DNA of 56,184 bases. It comes from Nitrososphaeria archaeon (GTDB lineage Archaea; Thermoproteota; Nitrososphaeria; Nitrososphaerales; JACAEJ01). The notes under the pieces were generated by a model. It was not told where the DNA came from and did not search any database. It saw only the letters and a list, made by a program, of their open reading frames with translations. Positions 1-9,748 of the stretch are shown here, one piece after another. The position numbers and the translations under genes are program-made. How positions within the stretch are numbered: the first letter of the stretch is position 1; the number at the start of each line of letters is the position of its first letter. The DNA is taken from contig JARVKB010000028.1 of NCBI GenBank assembly GCA_029775925.1, positions 1 to 56,184 of the forward strand. The letters run 5' to 3'.

Positions 1-1
1 G

Positions 2-1246
2 GTTCTAATTATGAGTGTTGGGATTGGTAGTGGTATTGAAAGTGCGTTATATAAGTCAATAAAACATCATCACCCAGACCATGTAGTGTTTATAACTACT
101 AAAGCAAGTGAAGCAACGTTAGAAAGGATAGTAGATGGTAAAAAAATTAAAGATATTGTTGAGAATACGTGCTTAACTTTAGAAGATGAAAACGATATAA
201 TAGCTTCATACAATTTTATAAAAAATACTGTAAAGGACTTATTAGAAAAAGGCTATTCTCCAAGTGAAATATACATTGATTTCACTACAGGCACTAAAGT
301 CATGTCTGCAGCTTTAGCTGCTGCAGCTCTCATGTATAATCTCAGTTCTTTAACATATGTATATGGACAGAGGGATAAGAATGGAAGAGTCATCTCTGGA
401 ACAGAAAGAATTATGGCTCTAGAGCCTTTAAAGATCATTTTAGATATCAAAGAAAAAAAGGACATTCCAACTTATTTCAATGTTTACCAGTTTAATGCAT
501 GCTTAGAAACCCTTAAAGAACTTAAGGCTCATGAAAGAATTTTTTCACCTGAAGAACTCGAACGAATAAATGAGTTTGAGAATTTAATAATTGGTTTCCA
601 AGAGTGGGATAGATTTGATCATGAGCAAGCTAAGGAAAGATTGTCTAAAGTAAAAAAGTTCAATCTTAAGAATCAACTTGATTTTCTAGATCGCCTTATT
701 ATGGAGAAAATAAGCCTATCAAAAAAGTTTCCTGAATTAAAAGGAAAGATACCTACAACTCATTTGATCGTTGACTTATTAGCAAATGCTGAGAGGAGGG
801 CTGATGAAGGCAATTATGATGATGCTGTAGCGAGACTTTATAGAATTATTGAGATGATAGGTCAATTCATATTGCTTAATGAATTTAAAATCGATTCAAG
901 CAATGTAGACATAGAGAAGCTGAAGGAGAAGCTTTCAAAAGATCAAATAGAAAAGTATCAAAGAAAAAAGGATGAAGAAGGTAAAATAAAGCTTGGATTG
1001 AAGGAAGACTTTGAGTTGATCTCTGAGCTCGATCCCAATAATCGTATATCAAAACTTTATTCAGAATTAAAAGATGATTTAAAGAAATGTTTAAGGTTTA
1101 GAAATTGCTCCATATTAGCTCATGGATTCAATCCTATTCATAAAGATGAATATGAAGAGTTTCATCAAATCGTTATAAAACTCATAGACGAATTTATTCC
1201 AAATTATGAAGAAATGCTAGAGAATTCAAAGTTCATAAAAATATAG
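2..1246 (+). CDS. CARF-HEPN CRISPR ancillary effector, Cas02710/Csm6-like (5' partial)
   Basis: Proteins of this family bind cyclic oligoadenylate made by type III CRISPR complexes and then cut RNA. The N-terminal Rossmann-like CARF domain shows the SVGIGSG loop (residues 2-8 from the ATG at 11) and the DFTTGTK ligand loop (90-96). The C-terminal helical domain carries R364-N-C-S-I-L-A-H371, an R-x6-H HEPN nuclease motif. The frame is open to base 2 and encodes Val-Leu-Ile just before the ATG, the expected first beta strand of CARF, so the true start probably lies left of the window and only a few residues are missing. No other cas gene or CRISPR array is present here, so its partner complex must be elsewhere or lost. 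The family call is firm; RNase activity is inferred. Confidence 0.85.
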   Translation, partial: VLIMSVGIGSGIESALYKSIKHHHPDHVVFITTKASEATLERIVDGKKIKDIVENTCLTLEDENDIIASYNFIKNTVKDLLEKGYSPSEIYIDFTTGTKVMSAALAAAALMYNLSSLTYVYGQRDKNGRVISGTERIMALEPLKIILDIKEKKDIPTYFNVYQFNACLETLKELKAHERIFSPEELERINEFENLIIGFQEWDRFDHEQAKERLSKVKKFNLKNQLDFLDRLIMEKISLSKKFPELKGKIPTTHLIVDLLANAERRADEGNYDDAVARLYRIIEMIGQFILLNEFKIDSSNVDIEKLKEKLSKDQIEKYQRKKDEEGKIKLGLKEDFELISELDPNNRISKLYSELKDDLKKCLRFRNCSILAHGFNPIHKDEYEEFHQIVIKLIDEFIPNYEEMLENSKFIKI

Positions 1247-1299
1247 AAAACGCAATTTGAATAGTAATGTATATTTATATTAATACTATATCTTTCGCC

Positions 1300-2013
1300 A
1301 TGCCTTTAGAAGCAGGAACTCTAGTGTACGTCAATTATGTAGCGAAGATAAAGGATACAAACGAAGTAATAGATGTAACCATAGAGGAGGAAGCAAAAAA
1401 GCTTGGAGTTCATGATCCTTCAAGAAAGTATGAGCCAAGATTGATAGCTGTAGGAGAAGGGTGGGTATTAAAGGGGCTGGATGAAGCTTTAGCATCTGCG
1501 AACATAGGTGATAAAATAAGTGTAGAGATACCTCCTGAGAAGGGTTTTGGTCAAAGGGATCCTAGCAAGGTAAAGATGATACCATTAAGAAAGTTTGGAG
1601 AAAAGGCTTCTGAAGTCCGTATCGGAGATGAAGTTGAGATCGATAATAAGATAGGGATAGTGAGATTCATTGGATCTGGAAGGGCTCAAATCGATTTTAA
1701 TCATAGATTGGCTGGAAAGACGCTGATATACGATGTTGAGATTATAAGAAAAGTTGAGACAGATAGAGATAAGATAATTTCATTGATAAAGCGAAGAATA
1801 CCTGTTGAAGAAGATAAGATAGAGCTCACCATAGAAGACGATAGTGCAAAAATAAAATTGCCTAGCGATCTTTACCTTTTGGAAGGTCTTCAAATAATAA
1901 AAAGAGCGGTTTCAAACGATATATTCAAGTTCGTAAAGAATGTGAACAAAGTCTACTTCATAGAATTGTATGAAGGAAAGAAAACCACAGCACAAGAGCA
2001 AGAAAAAGCATAG
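1300..2013 (+). CDS. FKBP-type peptidyl-prolyl cis-trans isomerase, long archaeal form
   Basis: Cytosolic proline isomerase and folding chaperone. The FKBP core spans about residues 5-150 with the insert-in-flap region of SlyD-like archaeal FKBPs (EIPPEKGFGQRDP, then the DFNHRLAGKTLIYDVEI closing strands). A C-terminal extension of about 80 residues is typical of the long archaeal type. The reading frame opens at 1267, but the ATG at 1300 (MPLEAGTLVYV) fits the family start and removes a hydrophobic 11-residue stretch, so I choose 1300. It lies 53 bases after the CARF gene on the same strand and converges on egsA. No regulation visible. Confidence 0.9.
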   Translation: MPLEAGTLVYVNYVAKIKDTNEVIDVTIEEEAKKLGVHDPSRKYEPRLIAVGEGWVLKGLDEALASANIGDKISVEIPPEKGFGQRDPSKVKMIPLRKFGEKASEVRIGDEVEIDNKIGIVRFIGSGRAQIDFNHRLAGKTLIYDVEIIRKVETDRDKIISLIKRRIPVEEDKIELTIEDDSAKIKLPSDLYLLEGLQIIKRAVSNDIFKFVKNVNKVYFIELYEGKKTTAQEQEKA

Positions 2014-2017
2014 CCGA

Positions 2018-3067
2018 TTAAATAACGTTGACAGATTCTGCAAGATTTTTTGCTGATTCACGATCCAAATTAAGCTTATGGAGAATCGTGTATCTCTCAG
2101 GCCTGATCTTAGGGGCTAATAGGATAGCATCTACAATCAATTCTGGATTTATACCAAGTTCGTAAGCGTTTACTACTGCATGAACATTCTTCAAAGAATT
2201 AGCAATCTTTTCCCACTCAAGGTTATGTAGTTTTGCCATCATTATTGCACCAATGCCACACTTTTCACCATGAAGGCCAATATTTGGAGCGAGCATATCT
2301 AGAGCATGGCTGAATAAATGCTCAGAACCACTACAAGGTCGGCTGCTACCTGCTATGCAAGCTGCAACCCCCGCACTGATCAATGCCTCAACCACATCTC
2401 TCACACTCTCTTTACTCCCTTCCCTTATCTTTTCAGATTCATCAATTACCAATTTAGCACTTAATCGAGCCAAACTTGCTGCATAATTCCCAAAATATTC
2501 ACCCTTCTCATCCCTAGCAAGCTCCCAATCCTTTACTGCTGTTATCTTAGCTACAAGATCACCACAACCGCTTGCAAGCAATCTTCTTGGTGCATTCGCT
2601 ATGATTATTATATCAGCGAGAACACCGATAGGAGGCTTTGCAATCAAGGAATAAGGTTTATCCATTCCCTTTATAGAGGCGAATGGGCTCGATATACCAT
2701 CGTGAGATGCACTTGTAGGGACGCTGATAAAAGGAAGGTTCGCATAGTATGCACTAAGCTTTGCAACATCGATAGACTTTCCACCACCTAAACCAACGAG
2801 GATTTTCGACTGATGCTTTTTAGCTAAATCTACTACTTGCCCTACAAAACTCATTGTAGCAGAATCTATGTGATGCCAAAGATAGGATAAGCCAAAGGAA
2901 GATAAAGATTCTTTCACATCTTTCTCTATCAAACTCTTAACTTTTTCCCCAGAGATTATAAGAACTTCCTTCCCAAAGCCTAAATCCTTTATAAAACTAC
3001 CCAGTTCTCTTATCACGTTATATCCAACTAAGATCTTCCTTGGTAGCTCTATTAGATGACGGTCCAA
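2018..3067 (-). CDS. egsA: sn-glycerol-1-phosphate dehydrogenase
   Basis: Reduces dihydroxyacetone phosphate with NAD(P)H to sn-glycerol-1-phosphate, the backbone of archaeal ether lipids. The 349-residue length is normal for the family. The nucleotide loop GGGKSID is at 94-100. Metal-binding candidates are D123 in SHDG (121-124) and histidines in SGSEHLFSHALDM and GLHGEKCGIGA further on, as in other EgsA/AraM-type enzymes. It is convergent with the FKBP gene (4 bases between stops) and divergent from psmB across an 86-base spacer that must hold both promoters. GGGP synthase, the next enzyme of the pathway, is at 12180. Confidence 0.93.
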   Translation of the reverse strand: MDRHLIELPRKILVGYNVIRELGSFIKDLGFGKEVLIISGEKVKSLIEKDVKESLSSFGLSYLWHHIDSATMSFVGQVVDLAKKHQSKILVGLGGGKSIDVAKLSAYYANLPFISVPTSASHDGISSPFASIKGMDKPYSLIAKPPIGVLADIIIIANAPRRLLASGCGDLVAKITAVKDWELARDEKGEYFGNYAASLARLSAKLVIDESEKIREGSKESVRDVVEALISAGVAACIAGSSRPCSGSEHLFSHALDMLAPNIGLHGEKCGIGAIMMAKLHNLEWEKIANSLKNVHAVVNAYELGINPELIVDAILLAPKIRPERYTILHKLNLDRESAKNLAESVNVI

Positions 3068-3153
3068 AGCGATTCAAGATTCAGGAAAACTTATTTAAAG
3101 GGATTCCTTAATTATTTATGAAGTTAGAGTTTTATTAGATAAAAGGGCGAATT

Positions 3154-3804
3154 ATGTTGGACTATAGATCTGTTAAACCATTGGCATATCAAGGAACTAC
3201 AACCGTAGGGTTAGTGTGTAATGAAGGTTTAGTATTCGCTACCGATACAAGAGTTACAATGCAAGGAGGCTTTATAGCCCATAAGAGGGGGAAAAAAGTC
3301 TACAAGATCGATGAACATTTAGGGATGACGATATCTGGAGTCGTTGCCGATGCCCAGAACATAGTGGACATTTTAAGATACTACGCTGGTACTTATAAGT
3401 TTGAAAGGAGAGCACCAATGCCCGTAAGATCTGCTGCGAGGTTAGCTGCCAATGTTTTCTTCTCATCAAGGCTATTCCCATATATAGCAAATGTATTAGT
3501 AGGAGGTTACGATGAGGAAGGTGCAAGTATCTTCAACGTTGATCTTTTTGGCAATCTCAATAAAGAGAAGTATGTTGCTACAGGAAGTGGTTCGCCAGTC
3601 GCTTATGGCATATTAGAAAGCGAGTATAAGAATGGCTTAACTTTAGAGAAAGGCATCCTCATAGCTGTCAAGGCTGTAACATCAGCGATGAAAAGGGATG
3701 CTATGAGTGGGGATAGCTTTGATGTTGTAACCATTGATAAAGAAGGTTACAAAGAACTATCTGAAGAAGAGAAGAAGGAGATCCTCACTAAAATTTTTGG
3801 TTAA
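3154..3804 (+). CDS. psmB: 20S proteasome beta subunit
   Basis: N-terminal nucleophile protease subunit of the 20S core. A 14-residue propeptide ends in Gly14, and mature Thr15 is the nucleophile (GTTTVG). The following TDTRVT and the GSGSP loop before the C-terminal helices are the usual active-site context. Length (216) is normal. A TATA-like ACTTATTTAAA lies about 60 bases upstream, on the far side of which egsA is divergent. FttA follows 4 bases after the stop, an arrangement consistent with co-transcription. Confidence 0.95.
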   Translation: MLDYRSVKPLAYQGTTTVGLVCNEGLVFATDTRVTMQGGFIAHKRGKKVYKIDEHLGMTISGVVADAQNIVDILRYYAGTYKFERRAPMPVRSAARLAANVFFSSRLFPYIANVLVGGYDEEGASIFNVDLFGNLNKEKYVATGSGSPVAYGILESEYKNGLTLEKGILIAVKAVTSAMKRDAMSGDSFDVVTIDKEGYKELSEEEKKEILTKIFG

Positions 3805-3808
3805 GATT

Positions 3809-5728
3809 ATGTCTCAAAAACAGAATATGAACTCTATGGGGATAATGGGCACTATTTTGCAGAGCATCCCCGCTGAAGCAGAGGTAACTAGAATAGAGTA
3901 TGAAGGACCGAGGATAGCCCTTTACACTAAAAGACCAGAGTTCTTGCTGACGAACAATTATATAATTTCAGAGCTAGTCAACACAGTGAAAAAAAGAGTA
4001 ACAATAAGGACTGAGAAATCTATCCGTAAACCTGAAAGTGAAGCAAAAGAAATCATCATGAATTATCTTCCTAAAGAGGTAGAAATCAGTAACATCTTCT
4101 TCGACAGTGCTTTAGGAGATTTAATAATCGAGGTAAAGAAGCCTCAACTATTAACCCCAGAGGCTGGTTTCAATTTAGTCGAGCTAACTCACAAGACTGG
4201 ATGGAAGGTAAAGGTAAAAAGAGCCGCCCCCATCAATTCGACAAGCATTCAAAGCGTATATAATGCCATAAAGACTGCACCAGAAGCTCGTGAGAAGTTT
4301 TACAGAGAAACGGGAGAAAGGATCTTTAGATCGAGATTGAGCTCAGATGTTGAAGTAAGCCTTTTAACATTGGGTGCCTTTGGAGAAGTGGGAAGATCTT
4401 CTTTTCTTATACAAACGAAAGAAAGCAAGGTTCTTATCGATTGTGGCATAAACCCTGGCGCCAAGAATCCTTGGGACGCTTACCCACGCCTTGACTGGGC
4501 AGATATAGACCTGGAAGACATAGATTGCGTTGTTATAAGCCATGCCCATCTCGATCATCATGGTTTCCTTCCTGTGCTTTACAAATACGGTTATGATGGC
4601 CCTGTATTCTGCTCAGAGCCAACTTTACCTCTGATGACTTTGCTACAAACCGATTACGTAAAGGTTTCATCCATGGAAGGGTCGAAGGCCTTGTACGATC
4701 TTAGAGATGTTCGTGAAGTGATAAGACATTGTATAACATTGAATTACGGATTAGTTACAGATATATCTCCTGATATGAAGCTCGTCCTGAACAATGCAGG
4801 CCATATACTAGGCTCTTCAACAGTACATTTGCACATAGGGGATGGAGACCACAACATACTTTACACTGGAGACTTTAAGTTCGGTAAAACGAGGCTTTTG
4901 GAGAGTGCTGTCAAAGACTATCCAAGAGTTGAAACTTTGATAACAGAGAGCACTTACGGTGCCAAAGAAGACATAATGCCATCTAGAGAAGAAGTCGAGC
5001 TGAGCTTTGTCAATACGATCAATGGAACTTTGTCGGAAGGCGGGAAGGTTTTGATACCTGTCCCTGCTGTAGGGAGAGCTCAAGAGATAATGTTGGTTTT
5101 AGATGAATACATGAGGCTAGGAAAGCTCATCGAAGCACCGATCTTTGTTGAAGGGATGATATCAGAAGCTACAGCGATACATGTAGCCTACCCAGAGTAT
5201 TTATCTCATGAACTTAGGGCAAAGATTATTTCTGGAGATTCAAATCCTTTCTTCACAGAATATTTTATCAATATAGAGCACCCTAACAATAGAGAAGAAG
5301 CATTACAAGACAAACCCGCAATAATAATGGCAACGTCTGGCATGCTAGAAGGAGGGCCAGTATTAGAATATTTTGAGGAAATAGCACCTTTAGAGAAGAA
5401 TAAGATAGTCTTTGTCTCTTATCAAATCCCAGGCACTCTAGGGAGAAGAATACTGGATGGTGCAAAACAGGTGAGCATAATGGGAGACAATGGTAAGATC
5501 AAGATAGTAGACATCAAATGCAAAGTTGAAAAGATAGAGGGCTTTAGTGGCCATAGTGATTACAATCAGATTATAAAGTTTGTAAGCAGGCTTAGACCGA
5601 AGTTGCAAAGAGTCATAGCAGGCCATGGAGAAAAGAAGAAGACAGAAAACGTCGTCAATTCAATATCAAGAATTTTTAAAATACCCACCATCCAACCATC
5701 TGTTCAAGAAGCTATAAAATTGTATTAA
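3809..5728 (+). CDS. FttA / aCPSF1, KH-domain beta-CASP ribonuclease
   Basis: Archaeal homologue of CPSF73. It cuts nascent RNA and drives transcription termination with RNA polymerase. Two N-terminal KH-like domains (about residues 1-150) precede a metallo-beta-lactamase domain with H245-x-H-x-D-H (SHAHLDHHG), DAGHILGSS and YTGDFK, then the beta-CASP insertion and a late SGHSDY metal motif. The frame is open from 3734, but that would overlap psmB by 71 bases with a lysine/arginine-rich leader. The ATG at 3809 gives 639 residues, the normal family size. It sits among other RNA-handling genes (PUA and Sm proteins). Confidence 0.95.
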   Translation: MSQKQNMNSMGIMGTILQSIPAEAEVTRIEYEGPRIALYTKRPEFLLTNNYIISELVNTVKKRVTIRTEKSIRKPESEAKEIIMNYLPKEVEISNIFFDSALGDLIIEVKKPQLLTPEAGFNLVELTHKTGWKVKVKRAAPINSTSIQSVYNAIKTAPEAREKFYRETGERIFRSRLSSDVEVSLLTLGAFGEVGRSSFLIQTKESKVLIDCGINPGAKNPWDAYPRLDWADIDLEDIDCVVISHAHLDHHGFLPVLYKYGYDGPVFCSEPTLPLMTLLQTDYVKVSSMEGSKALYDLRDVREVIRHCITLNYGLVTDISPDMKLVLNNAGHILGSSTVHLHIGDGDHNILYTGDFKFGKTRLLESAVKDYPRVETLITESTYGAKEDIMPSREEVELSFVNTINGTLSEGGKVLIPVPAVGRAQEIMLVLDEYMRLGKLIEAPIFVEGMISEATAIHVAYPEYLSHELRAKIISGDSNPFFTEYFINIEHPNNREEALQDKPAIIMATSGMLEGGPVLEYFEEIAPLEKNKIVFVSYQIPGTLGRRILDGAKQVSIMGDNGKIKIVDIKCKVEKIEGFSGHSDYNQIIKFVSRLRPKLQRVIAGHGEKKKTENVVNSISRIFKIPTIQPSVQEAIKLY

Positions 5729-5890
5729 ATCAAGCAAACCGCTCAAAACAGGCTTTCAATAGAGAATATGCCCTGATAACATAGATCCATCTACTATGGC
5801 ATTAAGTCTTAGCTCTAGCCAAATAATAATTCTCATCTTTACCCCTTAAAAACATAAAAGTGCTAAATCAATCTCTTTTCAAAAACCTTG

Positions 5891-6175
5891 CTATGAGCTT
5901 CTCCATATCTTTACGCCAGGAGGGGTTATCACTATTCTTTCTTCCCCTAACCTTGCTATATCGCCCCCAATGGAGACAGAGAATTCATAAAGCTCTTCAA
6001 CTGCTTTCTTAAGCTCTACTACGTCTTTCCGGGCAAGAGGAGTTATTCTCAATATGATTATCATATTTTTGCTGACATCTTCTTTTATACTTGGCAATTC
6101 TTCCAAAGATTTCAATGAAATAGCCTTCAGATAAATTACTTCTTTAATCTTCTCTTCCAAAGTACCTTGGGACAA
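5891..6175 (-). CDS. sepF: SepF-like cell division protein
   Basis: Archaeal SepF anchors FtsZ to the membrane and helps build the division ring. The SepF/DUF552 core fills residues about 36-94: MIIILRITPLARKD, then GGDIARLGEERIVITPPGVK at the end. The N-terminal 35 residues, with an EEKIKEVIYLKAI segment, could be the short membrane-targeting helix plus linker. At 94 residues it is compact, like other archaeal copies. It follows the PUA gene with a 24-base gap, so the two are likely one transcript. No ftsZ is in this window. Confidence 0.85.
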   Translation of the reverse strand: MSQGTLEEKIKEVIYLKAISLKSLEELPSIKEDVSKNMIIILRITPLARKDVVELKKAVEELYEFSVSIGGDIARLGEERIVITPPGVKIWRSS

Positions 6176-6199
6176 ACCATATATCCTTTTTACGAAGTA

Positions 6200-6688
6200 T
6201 TATTTATTTATATAGGGAATATTTTTATACGCTCTCCAAAATTTGTCCCCAACATAATGGAGATTCTTTACTACGACTCCTTTTTCCATTTTCTCCATAT
6301 CAGATTGATCGATGAGGGCTATTCCAACAGATATGAACTTCTTGTAATTGCTCTCCTTAACACATATTATATCATCCTTTCTGAAGGTGCTCCATCTAAC
6401 GATGCCAGGGCGCATAACATTCGATCCATTACAAATATGTGGGACAGCCCCTTGATCCACTTCAATATAAGGGAAGCTATCAAGAACTTCATCGTTTTTC
6501 AAAAACGGTATTATTAACTCGTCAATTTTTATAGCCTCAAAACCAGGAAAGAGTAGCAGACTACCATGCTCTTCTATCTCAACGATTTTTATCTGAGTCT
6601 TGCCAAGATTTATCTTTAAAGGCCATTTTTTAGCCATTTTATCCATGATGTTTTTTGCATCTTTTTTAGATATTGTGTAAATTTTCAC
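6200..6688 (-). CDS. PUA-domain RNA-binding protein (MCTS1/Tma20-like)
   Basis: Archaeal relative of eukaryotic MCTS1/eIF2D-type proteins, which bind RNA and act on translation initiation or ribosome recycling. The N-terminal alpha/beta domain (about 1-75, ending [16 protein letters not shown]) precedes a PUA domain (about 80-155) with [20 protein letters not shown] and the C-terminal [10 protein letters not shown] signature. Length 162 is usual. It is the first gene of a pair with sepF and is divergent from the Sm-like gene. The exact role in archaea is inferred from the eukaryotic family. Confidence 0.88.
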   Translation of the reverse strand: MKIYTISKKDAKNIMDKMAKKWPLKINLGKTQIKIVEIEEHGSLLLFPGFEAIKIDELIIPFLKNDEVLDSFPYIEVDQGAVPHICNGSNVMRPGIVRWSTFRKDDIICVKESNYKKFISVGIALIDQSDMEKMEKGVVVKNLHYVGDKFWRAYKNIPYINK

Positions 6689-6784
6689 ATTTTATTCAAT
6701 GAAAGAAGTAGATATGAACTTTCTGTTTTAATGTATAACTTAAATAATGGTAAAGACAAGCTAAGTCGTTTAGAGGGGATTTAT

Positions 6785-7015
6785 TTGGCTATAGACATGG
6801 CCATTAAAGTTCTTGATGAGAGTCTTGGTAAAGTAGTGCTGATAAAATTGAAGGGAGGAAAGGTGATCAGAGGCACCCTTCTAGGGTTCGATCAGCACAT
6901 GAACTTACTTCTCGAAAATTCAGAAGAAATTCAAGAAGAAGGAAATACGAGTGCATTAGGAACAATAGTAGTCAGAGGAGATAACGTGATAATGATTTCC
7001 CCTCCACCTAAATAA
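6785..7015 (+). CDS. Sm-like archaeal RNA-binding protein (SmAP/LSm)
   Basis: Forms ring oligomers that bind U-rich RNA. The Sm1 motif ([20 protein letters not shown], with QHMNLLL following) and the Sm2 motif ([11 protein letters not shown]) are both present. The frame opens with ATG at 6731, but family proteins start close to the first strand. TTG at 6785 stands six bases after a GAGGGGAT ribosome site, and ATG at 6797 is a further in-frame option; I chose 6785 because of the ribosome site. It is divergent from the PUA gene and 41 bases before the PolD small subunit gene. Confidence 0.9.
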   Translation: MAIDMAIKVLDESLGKVVLIKLKGGKVIRGTLLGFDQHMNLLLENSEEIQEEGNTSALGTIVVRGDNVIMISPPPK

Positions 7016-7056
7016 AAGGTAATGCCTTTTAATAGATCAAGGATGATTATCTTCAG

Positions 7057-8562
7057 ATGCCATCGAAAATAGCCAAGGCCATAAAAGAGATCCTTACCAG
7101 CGGGTATCAGCTACATCCTCAAGCCTTCGATTTCCTTTTAGAAATCGAAGAGAAGATCGATATAACAGACCTAGTTTTAAAAGTGGTTCAAATAAAGCTC
7201 GCTAGCAATGACCAACAGAACATTATTATGAAGCAAGATATAGAAAAGTTACTACCCCCTGAATTTAAAGAGATAGAGAATAAAAAGGATGTGGAGAAGC
7301 TCATCATTTCAGAGCATATAGAACCAGAGTTTGAAATACTCAAAGATCCTACTAATGATATTGCGCCTATTGATGGATTAAAAGGATTTCAAAGCCTTTT
7401 CAAAAGCCGTTTTGAGAAGTTGATGAAGATCGTAAAGAAAAGGCCAGATTCATACCAAATTAAGAAAATATCAGACCTCAAAAAAGAGGGATCAAACAGC
7501 CCTCAAAAAATTGCTGGCCTTGTTATGGATAAGAGGATCAAAAGAAATTATGTGGAGCTTACAATAGATGATGAAAGTGGAAAAATAAAAGCTGTTGCTT
7601 TAGAAGATCCTGTTAGAAAGGATGCTTCTGAGATCTGCCTCGATCAACTCGTAATCTTAGACTTACAATTTAGTAAAAGAGGGTTAGCAATAGTCAAGAA
7701 CATTTATTCTCCTGATATACCTGATCACATGCTCAACACGTCGAAGAAAGTCGTTTACGCTATTTTTACTTCAGATTTGCACATAGGAAGCAAAGCTTTC
7801 CTTCTTGATGCCTTCAACAGGTTCGTTCTTTGGCTCAAAGGGGGTTTAGGAGACGATCTTATAGTGAGAAGGTTGAAGTATATCATAATAGGCGGGGATT
7901 TGGTCGATGGCATTGGCATTTATCCGGATCAAGATAAAGAGCTTGAAGAAACTAACATTTATGAGCAGTGTAAGAGAGCTTCTTATCTATTAGATAAGAT
8001 TCCAAAACATATTCAAATATTCATAATTCCTGGAAATCATGATCCCGTAAGGCAGGCATTACCACAACCAGCCATTCCCAAGAAGTATTTTGAGGAGCTT
8101 TATTCTATGGAGAATGTAAAGATGCTGGGCAATCCCTCTTATTTGAACTTACATGGTGTAAATATACTCATCTACCATGGAAGGAGTTTAGACGATGTTG
8201 TTGCGATGACCCCTGGCCTTACATTCTCAAAGTCCACACTCGCTATGAAAATTCTGCTCAAGGCTAGGCATCTGGCCCCGATATATGGAGGGAGGACCCC
8301 GATAGCACCAGAGAAAGAGGATCATTTGGTAATAGAAAAAGTTCCAGACATATTCCATGCAGGCCACACACATACTTTAGATATTGACACTTATAGAAAC
8401 ACCCTCTTGATCAGCTCCGGGACTTGGCAAGGCCAAACGTGTTATCAATTGAATATGGGCCTTAAACCTACTCCAGGCATAGTCCCAATAGTGAATCTGG
8501 CAACTCTTGAGGTAAATTTAAGGGATTTTATAACATCACAACCTATAAAATCGAGCCCATAA
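7057..8562 (+). CDS. polB: DNA polymerase D small subunit DP1 (3'-5' exonuclease)
   Basis: Proofreading subunit of the replicative polymerase PolD. The N-terminal helical region (1-90) and OB fold (about 140-220) precede a calcineurin-like phosphoesterase domain with SDLHIGS (near 240), GGDLVDG, GNHDP, the HG of YHGRS and a late AGHTHTLD. All metal ligands are present, so it should be an active Mre11-like exonuclease. Length 501 is at the short end of the family. Its 3' end overlaps the convergent orc1 gene by 20 bases. The large subunit gene is at 13347, on the other side of the candidate origin. Confidence 0.95.
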   Translation: MPSKIAKAIKEILTSGYQLHPQAFDFLLEIEEKIDITDLVLKVVQIKLASNDQQNIIMKQDIEKLLPPEFKEIENKKDVEKLIISEHIEPEFEILKDPTNDIAPIDGLKGFQSLFKSRFEKLMKIVKKRPDSYQIKKISDLKKEGSNSPQKIAGLVMDKRIKRNYVELTIDDESGKIKAVALEDPVRKDASEICLDQLVILDLQFSKRGLAIVKNIYSPDIPDHMLNTSKKVVYAIFTSDLHIGSKAFLLDAFNRFVLWLKGGLGDDLIVRRLKYIIIGGDLVDGIGIYPDQDKELEETNIYEQCKRASYLLDKIPKHIQIFIIPGNHDPVRQALPQPAIPKKYFEELYSMENVKMLGNPSYLNLHGVNILIYHGRSLDDVVAMTPGLTFSKSTLAMKILLKARHLAPIYGGRTPIAPEKEDHLVIEKVPDIFHAGHTHTLDIDTYRNTLLISSGTWQGQTCYQLNMGLKPTPGIVPIVNLATLEVNLRDFITSQPIKSSP

Positions 8563-9742
8563 CAGGGTCTTCTGAAAATACATCCTTCACGAATTGTAAT
8601 TGGACCAATGGGCTGATCTTCTTAGTCCTCCCATAACGGCCCTTACTGATCAAGTTCGTAGCTATCAAACCTAGCAAGTCTAGTTCACTGAGAAGCATTG
8701 TAACCCTTCTCTGAGTTAAAGATTCGATGCCATTTTTACGACAGATGCCAGAATAACGATCATAGACCTCACCTGTAGAATTTGCTTCTCCCAAAGAAAC
8801 TATGCTCCATAATAGGATCTTGGCATGAAGAGGTAGAGACCTTAAAGCCTCCACCATTCGGTCTTGCTCTATCTTTTGAACAGCGATCCTAACATGTTTC
8901 TCTTCAACTCTTTTAGCTCCTTCCCTCTCAGCCACTTCACCAGAGACTCTTAAAAGATCTAAAGCCCTTCTAGCATCACCATGCTCAGAACCAGCCAAAG
9001 CAGCACATAGATTTATCGCTGCTTCTGTTATAGCATCTTCAAAAAAGGCCATTTTTGCTCTTTCATATAATATAACCCTCAACTCATCAGCCGTATAAGG
9101 CAAAAAGACGATTTCTTCTTCACTCAGACTGCTCAAAACTCTTGGATCAAGAAATTCTTTAAATTTTAAATCATTAGATATACCTATAATCGAGAGATAA
9201 CCATGGGGTAATTGTTCATTAACCCTGATAAGCTCATAAAGGAGATCGTCCCCATAATTCTTTACTAAAAAATCTATTTCATCCATGACAAAAACCATCC
9301 TCAGCTCTGACGAGTTTATTGCAATTTTTATCCTATTAAGAACCTCACCAATAGAAAGACCGGTAAAAGGAATAGACAACCCAATAGAATGAGCTACATC
9401 AGCAAGGATTCTATATTCTGTACCTGCTATCCTTGTGTTAGAATAAGCAAATCTTACTTTCAAACCTTGATCAGAAGCTTTCTCCTCCAACCTCATCAAG
9501 ACATATTTAACAACAGCCGTCTTACCCGTACCAGTTTTACCATATATCAAAAGGTTCGAGCATTTTGAACCATGTAAAAGAGGGGATAAGGCCTCACCTA
9601 TCGCCACTATTTGTTTTTCACGAAAAGGTAATTTAGAAGGTATATAATCAGATCTCAAAACATCATGGTTTTTATATAAAGAACGACCAGACAAGGCTTT
9701 ATCAAAAATTTCATCTAATAGATCTTTTCGTTCATTATTCAT
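8543..9742 (-). CDS. Orc1/Cdc6 origin-binding initiator ATPase
   Basis: Binds origin recognition boxes and loads MCM helicase. The AAA+ domain has Walker A YGKTGTGKTAV (around residue 70), Walker B VFVMDEIDFL, and sensor 1 IGISNDL. The C-terminal winged helix (about 310-400) contacts DNA. The frame opens at a GTG (9751), but the ATG at 9742 stands nine bases after GAGGGGTGA, a good ribosome site, giving 399 residues. That ribosome site is itself part of an ORB-type box (9749-9773), so the initiator could repress its own synthesis. It converges with and overlaps the DP1 gene. Confidence 0.94.
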   Translation of the reverse strand: MNNERKDLLDEIFDKALSGRSLYKNHDVLRSDYIPSKLPFREKQIVAIGEALSPLLHGSKCSNLLIYGKTGTGKTAVVKYVLMRLEEKASDQGLKVRFAYSNTRIAGTEYRILADVAHSIGLSIPFTGLSIGEVLNRIKIAINSSELRMVFVMDEIDFLVKNYGDDLLYELIRVNEQLPHGYLSIIGISNDLKFKEFLDPRVLSSLSEEEIVFLPYTADELRVILYERAKMAFFEDAITEAAINLCAALAGSEHGDARRALDLLRVSGEVAEREGAKRVEEKHVRIAVQKIEQDRMVEALRSLPLHAKILLWSIVSLGEANSTGEVYDRYSGICRKNGIESLTQRRVTMLLSELDLLGLIATNLISKGRYGRTKKISPLVQLQFVKDVFSEDPVMGSIL

Positions 9743-9748
9743 GTAAGA

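Noticed and set aside
3734-3808. N-terminal extension of FttA into psmB
   Set aside because: Lys/Arg-rich leader overlapping psmB; the ATG at 3809 gives the family length.
6167-6517. 116-residue open frame opposite the PUA gene
   Set aside because: Antisense to a clear PUA-domain protein; no motif and no ribosome site.
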